DNA of 64,000 nucleotides from Eutreptiella sp. 'Long Island Sound 2002' (GCA_964036045.1 OZ038385.1:43575722-43639721); one strand, 5' to 3'; shown: positions 22,145 to 32,261, counted from the stretch's first letter. The notes: a model not told the origin generated them from the sequence alone. Translations and numbers: made by a program.

Positions 22145-22769
22145 CTAGCTGGAGGGGTTAGAGGGAGCATTGGGCACCCTAAAACCCATGGACAGCAGCT
22201 GCTGCCGCCACACAGGCGTGCAGTGCAGAACCCCCCCCGTACTATAAAAAATCACGCTCCATCGCTCGCCCTCCCATGGCAATGGAGCGTGTAGTGCCCT
22301 GGTGTTGAACAACACCGGGGCTTGGGGGGTGGCGGTGCATGCCCAACCCTTTACCGCCGTACCCTTGCACACACGGGTGTGCCGCTTTTTTTCCCTCAAG
22401 GAGGGATTCAGCAGGCCACCACTCTCCACCCCCCGTGAAAGACCCCACACACACAATAAGCGCCATGGGCGCCCCATCCCGCAAATGGGAGTGGAGGCCC
22501 ATGGTGTCCGTCCCTTGGGGGCGAACAATTTGGATGCTACACCATGTGAACCATGGTGGAGCATTGGAGGTGCAATACCCATTGAGGTCTGCCTCCAAGG
22601 GGGTGAGGGCAGGCCTGAGGGTAGCAGCGGCCATGTGGGTCGCCCTAAAATTAGAGGGGTTGGGGTTTCCACTTCCCACGAGGCCGAAGTGGCACATGTC
22701 CACTTGGGCCCCATATCGCTCCTCCCCACGAAAAATGCCCTTGGGCAACCCCTTGAGCAAATCCACTAG
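22145..22769 (-). pseudogene. TET/JBP-like 2OG-Fe(II) dioxygenase domain, frameshifted, HxD motif altered
   Basis: The first frame reads MDLLKGLPKGIF..., then WCSIQIVRPQG, LHSHLRDGAP, and GSFTGGGEWW. After a shift in a seven-base A/T run (22386-22392) the second frame gives RALHAPLPWEGERWSVIFY. The pattern (strand, metal site, G-x-F-TGG, then His ... G-x-R-x-S-V-x-F) is that of TET/JBP-type DNA dioxygenases. Distal His and 2OG-binding Arg are visible, but the first metal motif reads HSH where HxD is expected. The frame is collinear with the coiled-coil ORF upstream and separated from it by a single TGA (22770-22772), so both may be one gene. It may be inactive, or the altered site and shift may be assembly errors. 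Confidence 0.5.
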
Positions 22770-23970
22770 TCATTGGCTCCCACTCCTACTCCCGCTACCC
22801 TGACTCTGCAACCCTTGCGGCGCCAGCCCCTGCTGGGCCTGCTGCACCCCGAAGGAGGCACAGAGGGTGGAGGTGAGGCTGCGCACCTGCGCCTCAGCCA
22901 CCCCCAAGCGCTGCCCAAGGTCATCCCCCCTCCTCCGCTGCCCCTCCACCTCCACCCTAAGCTGAGCCGCCTCCACCTCCGCCTTCCGCCTCCCCTCCTG
23001 GGCCTCCCTCAGGGCCTCCCTCATCGCCTGCACCTCCTCCCCCCTCTTGGCGGCCAGGTTGAGGTCCTGGTCCAGGGCACGCTGGGTGTTGCCCTGGGCC
23101 TTTTCGGCCTTCGCCAAGGCCGACTTGTGGTCGGCCGACCGACCCTTGGCCAGTGCGGCCTCGACCCCCGTGGCGGCCGCCTGCTCCACCAAAACCTGGC
23201 AAGCGTCCGTCACGTGGGTGGCCACACTGGCCCCCAAGGCCTCCACGTCCAGGGCCTCATGGGGGGGCTGGGCTGCCGCCACGTTTGCCACCTTCGATGG
23301 CTTGGGGGAGGGCTTGGGGGCGGGGGTTTGGCCCTTACCCCTAAGGGGGGGGGGGGGCATCCGGCTCAACCACCACCACGTCTGGTCCCCGCTTCGTCTG
23401 GCCTTTTCCCAGCCTTCCCCCCTTGGGTGCATACTGCCGAACCCAATCGGCAGTGGCGTCCACCACAGAAGGGGGGGGGTCATACCCACCAACCTGGTGG
23501 ATGTCCCCCCCCCTGTGCAGCTTCTGCCACACTTCCCTCCCCGTATACTCCCCCTCCCACAAAAAAAACACCCTCAAAAGGAAATAGGATTTCCTTAAGG
23601 GGGGGTCGCTCATCCCAAACAAACACAAAAAAGCCGCAACCGTTTCCCCCTCTGCGGCTTGCGGCCACTTGGCCGTTTCCCCCCCAACCCACAAATAGGA
23701 GGGGAGGGTGAGGTTGGTCTTCCTCTCCACCCCCCCCTCCTTCTCGGTGATGGTGACCTGCCGGTACCATCCCGTCCCCCCCATCCTGCAGGCCTCATCC
23801 CAAGGCTCCCCCCACCGCCAGGACACCCCCTCCGGCAGCCTCTTCTCCCCCTTCAGCTCCAACCGGGCCGCCACCGGCTTGGCGGGCCGTGCCCCTGCTG
23901 CTTCTGCCGCTCCGCCTGCTGCCTCGGCTGCCTGGGCGTCGTCCTTGACGAAGATGCGGGGCAGCTGCAA
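22770..23970 (-). pseudogene. Unknown globular domain plus coiled coil, transposon T gene B
   Basis: The first frame (23970-23341) gives a basic globular stretch (LPEGVSWRWGEPWDEACRMGG ... REVWQKLHRGGD) that I do not recognise. A shift in a 13-G run (23345-23357) leads into a frame rich in Ala/Glu/Arg heptads (about 23300-22850), predicted coiled coil, then a Gln/Ser-rich end and TGA. No ATG opens the first frame. A pyrimidine tract ending in CAG precedes the codons QATILQLPRIF (~23980), so an upstream exon is possible. Array 3 lies immediately upstream. Confidence 0.45.
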
Positions 23971-24004
23971 GATGGTAGCCTGAAAAAAACAAATGAAACA
24001 AAAA

Positions 24005-24195
24005 AAAACACGCGATAACCCGCGCGATAACCCCCGCGATAACTAGGTTATCGCGCGATAACCCCCGCGATAACCCCCCGCGATAACCCCACGATAACTA
24101 GTTAGAACGCGATAACCTAGCGCGATAACTAGTTAGAGCACCTAGTTAGAACGCGATAACCTAGCGCGATAACTAGTTAGAGCAGGGGTTGGAGC
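24005..24195. repeat. Array 3 of transposon T, upstream of gene B
   Basis: It has the same mixture of CGCGATAAC and TAGTTAGAGC/GAAC units, with GTTATCGCGCGATAAC near 24048. Confidence 0.8.
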
Positions 24196-24214
24196 AGGGT
24201 GTTGTGGGAAGTTT

Positions 24215-26339
24215 TCACACCTGGTGACATGGACACATGCCTTGGCCCTCCTTCTTGGCGTCGTCCAGCACCAGGCCCAGCCTCCGCAGCCACACGAAGT
24301 CCGTGACGGCCGCATACTCCCCCACCTGCCGCCAGTTCACCACCTGGGCCACCCCCTCCACCTCAGGGGCCACCCTTGCCACTCCCCCATACAACCCCCT
24401 CCTCACCACCAAAATGATGCCCGCCGGCACCTTCATCCCAACATGCCCTTGCAAGGTGTGCCAGGGCAGTGCCTCCCCATGGCGCACCTTGGCCAAGGGG
24501 CACTGATCGGGGTGGCCTGCGACCGCCCCCGCCTCCTCATTAGTGAGGGGGGCAATCACCTCCCTCCCAATCCCCCACCCCGACAACAAAAAATGCCCTG
24601 TGGTTGTTCCCACCGGGAGCAAGCACTGAGCAGATTGCTCAATGCTGACCCCATTCGGGTCCACCACCACCTCCTCCTCCTCCCCCCCCACCACCTCCTC
24701 CCCCTCCTGGCATGGCACACAAAGGCCATCTTTGTGGGCGGTGAACAAAATCAGCCGATTGCATCCGTAGCAATTGGCTACCACCTTCCCCCTACACCTA
24801 AGCGCCCCATCACACTGGACTGTCGTGGCCACCCGGCCACCAGGTGCCCCCAGCTGGGGCCTCTTAATGGACTGTGTCACGTGCAGGTTGGGGAATCGAA
24901 GATTCGCCCCCTGGGTAGGCTCAATGGCAAAAAATGCCATGAGGCGGGGGTCCCTTACCCCCATGGGGGAGGCCTTGGGAATCCCCGACCCCCTGTGGAC
25001 ATCAAGGGCATTAAAAAAAACGCAGTGCCCCTCTTGAATGGCACAGCCCTCTCCACCCAAGGGTCAGGGAACCCCGAACTGCTGGAGGGCACAAAAAGAA
25101 AATATGACCCATCCTCCTCCTCATGATTATGGGTTAGCATAATAAGGCAATTGACAATCAATGTGCCTTCAGGAATGGTGTAGGGGGGGGCGTCGCGATG
25201 GAGGTGCTGGGGGGTGTGGTCATAGCTCGAAATTTCGGCCATGTCAAGGATGGTGCAGCTCCATCCGCCCCCCTCCACCACAGTCTTCTTTGCGGTCTCC
25301 AGCACACGATCTGCCACCCTTTTGAGGACTGGCAGATCATGGAGCTTGTGGGGGTTGTGCTTGTGGTGGTTGGCACCCCCATAGTTGCCATACAATGTGC
25401 GGCGGGTCCCAGAATCTTGGGGCCTGTCGACAATGGGGGGGTTCTCATTGAAAATGGGTGCCTTCTCTGAGAGAGGCACCCTATCCAAATCATCCAAAAG
25501 ACTTTGCAGCTGCACATCACTCAAAAAATCGTGCTCCAGGAGGTGGTTGACCACCAGCTTTCCCCCCACCGTGAGCACAAGGTCATTGGGGTCCCTATTA
25601 AAGGCCCCCAAGGGCTCGGCGGCAACCACCTCCTGCGCCTCCCCAATAAGGGGGGGTGTTGCCCCAAATGGAAAAAGAATCACCCCCTGCCCCGAAACAA
25701 TGTTGGGAGTGGTGACCCCATACCACTCACGCTCCCACTCCCTTGTGGGGCAAAGGGAGTGCATGGGGAGCTTGTTTTCGGGGTCGTCAGTGCAGACCCG
25801 GCGGGTGTTGTGGGTGAGGGGTGGGAGAACCAACCATCCGACTTCCCCTTCCCCTTACCCGGTCGGATCCTTACCTTCTGGACACTAATCATGAGGGGGT
25901 TGTGGGGCTTCTCCTCCCTCCCCCCAGCCCCCAACCCCCCCGCATCCTCCTCCTCCTCCTCCACTTCCTCCTCCTCCTCCTCCTGACCCACATAGAGGGT
26001 CGTCTTCGTCCCCGCACCCTTCTCGGCATGGGCGGTGACGGACTCCACCACGGCGTCCACGTCCTCGGGATGAAGCTGGATCAAAAATCCAGCAACCCCT
26101 GGATTTACCTCTAGCAACTCGAAGATGTAGTTGCTGAGAACCAGGGGGTCTCGCTTGTCCGCCATGAAGGAGGACTTATGGACAAGGAGTCCAAAGTCCA
26201 CACCATGTTCAAAGCGGGTCGCCACAGGGCGCCTCACATTGGCATCACCCATCGTAAACCCCTCAGGACCGCCAAGGCGACGGACCCCAAGGAGCTTTTG
26301 ATGGTGCTCGCACCAAGCGTGGGCAGCAGCAAGGGCCAT
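24215..26339 (-). pseudogene. 2OG-Fe(II) dioxygenase-like protein, transposon T gene A
   Basis: ATG at 26339. Three overlapping frames form one collinear protein: 26339 to ~25840 (acidic Glu tract, GKGKGKSDG), ~25833 to ~25015, and ~25020 to 24215. The middle frame has an oxygenase-type core: WSCTILDMAEISSYDHT, then HLHRD (HxD at about 25200-25192) and LIVNCLIMLTHN. The third frame supplies ALDVHRGSG (distal His) and RDPRLMAFFAIEP (candidate 2OG-binding Arg). A Cys-rich segment (QCDGALRC ... NCYGCN ... CVPC) may bind zinc. The second junction falls at an eight-A run (25013-25020), so an indel is likely; the first could be an indel or an intron (AAG|GTAAGG near 25870). Substrate unknown. Array 4 lies upstream. 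Confidence 0.5.
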
Positions 26340-26394
26340 TATCAAAGAATATGAAAGCTTTGAGAGCTAAAGCGAAAAGGGGAAACATAAAATG

Positions 26395-26550
26395 AAGCGC
26401 GATAACCCACGCGATAACCCACGCGATAACTAGGTCATCGCGCGATAACCCCCGCGATAACCCCCGCGATAACTAGGTTATCGCGCGATAACCCACGCGA
26501 TAACTAGTGCTCTAACCCCGTTCTAACCCCGCGATAACTAGTTAGAGCAC
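26395..26550. repeat. Array 4 of transposon T, upstream of gene A
   Basis: Six or more CGCGATAAC copies in both orientations, then gtgctctaacc and gttagagcac as an inverted pair. Confidence 0.8.
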
Positions 26551-26690
26551 ACAAAGATCAAATCGCAAAAAGTGCAAAACGGGCAATATCGAGCAAACGA
26601 AACATGGAAGGCACATTGTTGCATCATAGTTCACCCATGTAACATGTGAAATTCCGGGGTTCACCCATATTAACAACACCCAAAATTGGG

Positions 26691-26726
26691 GGGGTTCCGC
26701 ACCACGCCCTAGAACGCTGCATCCCA
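26691..26726 (-). repeat. Right TIR of transposon T
   Basis: Read on the minus strand it begins TGGGATGCAGCG and ends GGAACCCC. The gag reading frame of G1 resumes directly outside it. Confidence 0.88.
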
Positions 26727-26728
26727 AA

Positions 26729-27691
26729 TTCCCCACATGGCTGTAGGGTGGGTGGGCCGTCCTCTGTACGAAAGGGCTTCTCGGTATCACTGCAGGGGTC
26801 GGCATCGGTCGGCTGCTCAGGCTCCCCAGGGTGTTTGTCAACCCTGCCGCCAGGTGGTTAGCCTGTACTCGATGGGGTGAAACTCCCACGATGGTAGGTG
26901 ACGCTTGGGGCGGAATCAGGGGCCCTAGTTTAGCCCGAGTCTCTTCAGTGAGAACGCCAACAAGTTCAGAGGTGGCTCCTCGGAAAGCCTCTTTTAGCTC
27001 CGACCGCGTCAGGGACGTGTTGGAGGATCTTCCCGATCCTCTACTCCTGCTCCCGCATGACTCAGGTCCTCTCCTCAGCCCACTCAGGGTTGCATACCCA
27101 GGAACATCCACATAGGTTCCCGTAGCGGGTAGAGGATGGTGATAGTCAGCCGCATACCATCGCGGCGCAGAACTGGAGGCCACTAGCCCACTGGTAGTAG
27201 TTGCCTCTGGAAACGCAGTGGTAGATGGGTCCACACCATAGGCAGGGTAGGTAGGCATACCAGTAAAGCCTGTGCGCTCAGCCATAGGCGGGGTTGTTAT
27301 GGGTGTGGATGTTGTCGCGGCTGGGTCTGGAGTTGGGAGTGTGGTGGTTGTAGGAGAGGGTGATGCGTGGAGGCCAGAGGCGCTTGGTGCACCCTCGAAG
27401 GTCGACTCACTCAACAGGTCGTGCCCATGGTCTACTCCTTCGTCTGCCATGCTTTCTCCTGCATCCATCTCTCTCTCTCTTTCTCTTCACAGGGTTGATG
27501 TCCACCTCCTCGACTGAGAGGGCCCGGAAGGCCGACTGAAGTCCCTCCAGCGAGTCATCAACCACGTCCACTGGCCCATGTAAGGGCAGCGAAGGTACAG
27601 CGCTAGGTCCAGGTCCAAGTTCACCAGGTGCTGGCATTGCTGGTGCCTCAGGCGCCGTCCTCACGTCGGTGTCCTCCTTCTTTGTGTCCAT
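26729..27691 (-). pseudogene. gag: N-terminal gag fragment of remnant G1
   Basis: ATG at 27691 (MDTKKEDTDVRTAPEAP) aligns with LTR-B Gag at 33168. A frameshift near 27470 separates the first ~70 codons from the rest (EGAPSASGLHASPSP ... RVQANHLAAGLTNTLG). The frame stops at the right edge of transposon T and resumes at 19632. It is nearly identical to G2 at 31187-32165. Confidence 0.85.
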
Positions 27692-27773
27692 ATTTGCCCT
27701 TCTTGCTTATATATCACAGATCTCGGCGCACTGGATGTACGGCACGGGGTTGCTGCCGGTACGCAGAGACTGT

Positions 27774-27788
27774 CTGCCTCTTGCTACC
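27774..27788 (-). promoter_or_regulatory. Primer binding site of G1
   Basis: On the minus strand ggtagcaagaggcag follows the LTR directly. It is the tRNA-iMet type site with one extra A compared with LTR-B. Confidence 0.7.
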
Positions 27789-28580
27789 AGAAGGTTTTAT
27801 AGTAATTTCAACACTGTGTTTTTGTTGTGCCTCTCCTGCTGCTTGCTGCTGGTATAGGGTTCCTGCTGCTTGTTTTTGATGAGGAAAATGTTTTATTGTT
27901 GAAATACAACCAATCCAGGATAACCCAAGCCAGAGATAAGCAAGAAGAAGATAAACAGGATCAAAGCATGAAGGGCTGCAGTCACAAAGAGTTAGATAAA
28001 GACAACTATCAACAATAGACCACAGCAATTAGCATACATTGTAACTCAGGATGAAATATTTTACATGTTTGAGAAAAACTGATTGGAAAACTGCCCCTAG
28101 GGCTCACTCTCATCCACAGTGCCATCTTGAGATGTGCACTCTTTGTTTTTGGGTCCCATAGGTGCTGAGGTGGCATGGCTTGTGGCGCTGAGGTCACTGC
28201 CATGTCACATGGGATCATCCTACTTAGCTAGGCTGACTGGGTATTGAACCCAGGACCTCTCAAAAAGAGGTGGCCCAGCCCCCTAGGGTGCATACCACTA
28301 GGATAGCTAAGAATTCATGAGAAAACATAGATAAATTCATAGGCTCTGCCTTCAGTATATCAGTGCCTCAGTCACCCAGGAAAAGATGTTTTAGCGCCTA
28401 TAGCTTGGGGATTAAGGGGCCCACACAACATCCTGATTTAGTGTTTGGTTCAATAGGTCAAAATGTGTCATCACCCATTTTGGTTAGGCCAATACTAAGA
28501 TAAAAATGCGAGAGTGCTTAGAGCACCTCTAATACAACTAAAGTATACTCTAAAACATTGGAAAAGCACTTTTTCTTACT
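27789..28580 (-). repeat. 5' LTR of remnant G1
   Basis: The reverse complement starts agtaagaaaaagtgc and ends in aaaaccttct. It is homologous throughout to the LTR of LTR-B and nearly the same as that of G2. It contains a tRNA-like segment (about 28231-28303). The partner 3' LTR is not in the window. Confidence 0.88.
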
Positions 28581-28785
28581 TCCTATGCTAGTTTCGCCAC
28601 AGAATGCCCATGGATATATTTGGTGTTGTCCAAAGCAGGTTGTTGAAGGTGCCTCTGAGGAGGCGTCACCTCATGCCATGTGTTCTGCACCTTCTGATTT
28701 TTGTAGGGAGGGAGGTCACTGCCTTGCTATGCAGATTGGCCAACTCTGTGCTTCCTAGGACTAGGGTCTTTGTTCAGGCTATTCT
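28581..28785. repeat. Flank shared by G1 and G2 (segmental duplication)
   Basis: It matches 44461-44663 nearly base for base outside the LTR (tcctatgctagtttcgccac ... ttgttcaggctatt). Two independent insertions would not share outside sequence, so G1 and G2 are copies of one insertion, or lie inside a larger repeat. Confidence 0.8.
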
Positions 28786-28840
28786 TCACAGGTCGGGCTG
28801 TCACATAGCACTACCGGGGACGGCTAGGGTTTCGAACCTC

Positions 28841-28930
28841 TTTTATTAGAAATAACCGGTTTTTTTCGATTATTTTTACCCAAATAACCGGTTATTCCGA
28901 TTATTACTTTTCAAAGGTAGGTAGGTAGGT
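28841..28930. repeat. AT-rich short repeats (AATAACCGGTT) and (GGTA)n
   Basis: aataaccggtt occurs twice about 40 bp apart with cgattatt spacers, followed by ggtaggtaggta. No gene. Confidence 0.6.
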
Positions 28931-29510
28931 ATCTTCGGGAGCTCGGGATGCCTCCTTTGACAATGCAAGAAGAAGGTCTTACCAAGGGGACCTCCTGTCC
29001 CTCCCACTGCCCTACGTCAGCTGCCTCTTGAGCCGCTCCTGCATGTGGTTGGGAAGGCATTGTCGCGGCCACCCGGTCCATGCGTTCAGGTGGGAGGGTG
29101 TCCCCACATGTGTCCATGGGTAGGGCCACATGCCCCCTCCTTTGGGCGGCAGCTCTGGGGGCTGCCCAGCCGTGTGGAGTATCTCTCACCACAAGGGGTA
29201 TTGCTCCCGCTTGTCTACGGTACGACCGCCTCACCCTTGTGGCTTGAGTTGCGGGGCCACTCTGCCTGGCAGGCGACCCCCTCCTGGACTGTGTACCGGC
29301 TCGCCTGTCACCGGTTGTTTCCATGGCTCCGGGTGACGTTTGCCATGGTCCCCGATGCAGCCTGGCCGGACTCGGACCAGTGGCCTTGGAGTACCGCTCC
29401 TGCCCCTGGCCCGGTGGGTCGGCCGGGTCTCCCCGGTGCGTCCGACCCATGGAGTGTCGGTTCTTTCCTGTCCCTCGGCCGCCCTATGTGTGCGAGGTGT
29501 CCCGGGCCTC
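28931..29510. other. GC-rich stretch, no supported gene
   Basis: ORFs on both strands are long only because of base composition. No recognisable domain. Confidence 0.4.
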
Positions 29511-30260
29511 TTGGCTCCTGTTCACCGGTGTGCTCGCGTGGTTTGTTGTGCTGTGTCTGCGGTGTCCTGGGCCGCTTGGCTCCTGTTCACCGGTGTGCCC
29601 CCTCGGTGTGGTGTGTTGTGTGTGCGGTGTCCCGGGCCCCTTGGCTCCCGTTCACCGGTGTGCACGCTGGCTGTGTTGTGTTGCGTGTGCGGCATCCTGG
29701 GCCACTTGGCTCCTGTTCACCGGTGCGCCTGCTCGGTGTGTTGCTTTGCGTGCGCCGTGTCCTGGGCCACTTGGCTCATGTTCACCGGTGTGCCTGCTCT
29801 GTCTTTTGTTTTGTTTGTGCGGTGTCTTGGGCCACTTGGCTCCTGTCCGCCGGTGTGCCCGCGTGGTTTGTTCACCGGTGCGCCCGCTCGGTGTGTTGTG
29901 TTGCGTGTGCGGTGTCCTGGGCCCCTTGGCTCCCGTTCACGGGTTTGCCCGCTGGGTGTGTTGTGTTGCGTGTGCGGTGTCCTGGGCCACTTGGCTCCTG
30001 TTCACCGGTGGGCCCGCTCGGTGTGTTGCTTTGCGTGCGCGGTGTCCTGGGCCACCTGGCTCCTGTTCACCGGTGTGCCTGCTCTGTCTTTTGTTTTGTT
30101 TGTGTGGTGTCCTGGGCCGCTTGGCTCCTGTTCACCGGTGTGTCCTCTCGGTGTGCTGTTTTGTGTGTGCGGTGTCCTGGGCCTCCTGGCTCCTGTTCAC
30201 CGGCGCGCCAGGCTATGGTGTCCCGCCCCTCTGTTGCCCTCGGTGCGCGCGCGTGTGCGG
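29511..30260. repeat. 65-bp tandem repeat array, about 11 units
   Basis: The core ttggctcctgttcaccggtg recurs at 29511, 29576, 29641, 29706, 29771, 29836, 29926, 29991, 30056, 30121 and 30186. Spacing is exactly 65 bp except for one 90-bp step that contains a partial extra unit. Since 65 is not a multiple of three, successive units are read in different frames, yet all three plus frames stay open. That argues against a real protein. Confidence 0.85.
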
Positions 30261-31186
30261 TGTCGTGGACCTCGTGGTGCCTGTTCACCGGTGTGCGCGC
30301 TGTGTACGGTGCGCGCGTGCCGTTGGCTATTGTGTCCCGCTTTCCCCCCCCCCTAATTGTCTTTTTTTTGAAATAGAACAAAGGGCGGTGCGCGTACACT
30401 GCAGGCACAGGCACGGGCAGCTGGTGCAGCGGTGCAATAGTGTTGTGTTCTCTGGCGTGTGTCGTTGGTGCTTTGGCGGCGGTCGCGCCCCAGGGGTGCG
30501 GCTCGCGTGTCCTGATGTACACGGGTATGGGTCAGGCTGGGTTTGGTTAGGTGCCTCCTTCCTTCTGGTGCTGGGTGGTTAGATGGCTGTGTGGGCTGTG
30601 GGTGTGGCCTGTGGCAACGTTGCTCCCTCGGCGGGCCTGGTTAGGAGTCAAGGGTTAGTGGTCTTGGGGTGTGGCTCGGGTTTGATTTGTGTTGGGGCTT
30701 TGGCTGAGTTAGGCGGTTGTGACGGTTGCGGGCTTGGGTTCGGTGCCTTTGGGCGTAGCGGTGCCCGCTGGCGTGTGCGTTGGCGTCATTTGGCTTCCGG
30801 TTTGCTGGGTGTCTTCTAGGCGGGGCCTGGCGTGGCGCCCCGCGGCGGTGGTTGGCTGGGTAACGGGGTTAGGTGGCGGCGCCGCTGGCTGGGGGGTCAG
30901 GCGCGTCGTGTTGTGTTGCGCGCAGGGCTCCTGGGGTGCTGTTGGTGCCGCCGATGTCAGTGCGCCGACGCTTGTGGGGTGGCGAGGGGGTGTGTGTGTG
31001 CGGGGTTGGGCTTTGGGTGATGTCCCACAGGCGGATGCCGTCTTGCTGTGTCTCCTGGAGGGTCTCCCGCAGGCGCCTGAGGACATACGGGTGGTCCTAG
31101 GGCGCGGGGAGGTTGCGGGGGTGGACTCCCAGGGGGTGGAGCGCATCGGCCAGCATGGCTTCCCATGCGGCCTGCGGCATCCACCC
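30261..31186 (-). pseudogene. Second LINE-like 3' tail joined to G2 gag
   Basis: The minus strand near 31186-31130 encodes GWMPQAAWEAMLADAL, homologous to the C-terminal part of the ORF at 3465-5639, then Pro/Thr/Arg-rich low-complexity sequence. A C-rich run and T8 (30344-30369) lie at the left. The junction with G2 gag (LPYSH) is near 31187. No start codon or enzymatic domain is visible. Confidence 0.45.
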
Positions 31187-32165
31187 ATGGCTGTAGGGTA
31201 GCTGGGCCGTCCTCGGTACGAAAGGGCTTCTCCGTATCACTGCATACACTGCATGCAGGGGGCGGCATCGGTCGGCTCCTCAGGCTCCCCAGGGTGTTTG
31301 TCAACCCTGCCGCCAGGTGGTTAGCCTGTACTCGATGGGGTGAAACTCCCACGATGGTAGGTGACGCTTGGGGCAGAATCAGGGGCTCTAGTTTAGCCCG
31401 AATCTCTTGAGTGAGATCGCCAACAAGTTCAGAGGTGGCTCCTCGGAGAGCCTCTTTTATCTCCGACCGCGTCAGGGACGTGTTGGAGGACCTTCCCGAT
31501 CCTCTACTCCTGCTCCCGCATGACTCAGGTCCTCTCCTCAGCCCACTCAGGGTTGCATACCCAGGAACATCCACATAGGTTCCCGTAGCGGGTAGAGGAT
31601 GGTGATAGTCAGCCGCATACCATCGCGGCGCAGAACTGGAGGCCACTGGCCCACTGGTAGTAGTTGCCTCTGGAAACGCAGTGGTAGATGGGTCCACACC
31701 ATAGGCAGGGTAGGTAGGCATACCAATAAAGCCTGTGCCCTCAGCCATAGGCGGGGTGGTTATGGGTGTGGATGTTGTCGCGGCTGGGTCTGGAGTTGGG
31801 AGTGTGGTGGTTGTAGGAGAGGGTGATGCGTGGAGGCCAGACGCGCTTGGTGCGCCCTCTAAGGTCAACTCACTCGTCGGGTCGTGCCCATGGTCTACTC
31901 CTTCGTCTGCCATGCTTTCTCCTGCATCCTTCTCTCTCTCCCTCTCTCTTTCTCTTCACAGGGTTGGTGTCCACCTGCTCGACTTGACTGAGAGGGCCCG
32001 GAAGGCCGACTGAAGTCCGTCCACCGAGTCATCACCCACGTCCACTGGCCCATGTAAGGGCACCGAAGGTACAGCGCTAGGTCCAGGTCAAAGTTCACCA
32101 GGTGCTGGCATTGCTGGTGCCTCAGGCGCCGTCCTCACGTCGGTGTCCTCCTTCTTTGTGTCCAT
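31187..32165 (-). pseudogene. gag: N-terminal gag fragment of remnant G2
   Basis: ATG at 32165, almost the same sequence as G1. It has an in-frame TGA near codon 25 (G1 has GGA) and a frameshift near 31950. It then reads MADEGVDHGHD... to RPMPPPA. The frame runs into the LINE-like sequence at ~31187, within about 15 bp of the point where transposon T entered G1. Confidence 0.85.
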
Positions 32166-32261
32166 ATTTGCCCTTCTTGCTTATATATGACAGATCTCGG
32201 CGCACTGGATGTACGGCACGGGGTTCTGCCGGTACGCAGAGACTGTCTGCCTCTTGCTACC

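Larger units (their letters stand above)
19635..26726 (-). mobile_element. Transposon T: 7.1-kb TIR DNA transposon with transposase and dioxygenase-like genes
   Basis: Terminal inverted repeats of 36 bp (two mismatches) lie at 19635-19670 and 26691-26726. Comparison with the uninterrupted gag of LTR-B (34133-34165) shows that removing 19635-26726 plus one copy of the dinucleotide AA restores a collinear gag alignment, so the duplication appears to be only 2 bp. All supported genes are on the minus strand: a dioxygenase-like gene (24215-26339), a coiled-coil/TET-like gene (22145-23970) and a transposase (19938-21674). Four CGCGATAAC arrays separate them. The superfamily is not certain. KDZ elements (known to carry TET/JBP genes) are a natural comparison, but they usually make longer duplications. 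Confidence 0.85.

Noticed and set aside
19635-26726. Firm assignment of T to the KDZ superfamily
   Set aside because: Gene cargo fits, but the transposase could not be aligned by eye to KDZ hallmarks and the apparent duplication is 2 bp, not 8.
28911-29450. 179-residue minus-strand ORF
   Set aside because: Arg/Pro/Gly-rich low-complexity translation of GC-rich DNA without supporting features.
29045-30582. Long plus-strand proteins of 338-443 residues
   Set aside because: Three overlapping frames are open across a 65-bp tandem repeat; composition, not coding, explains them.
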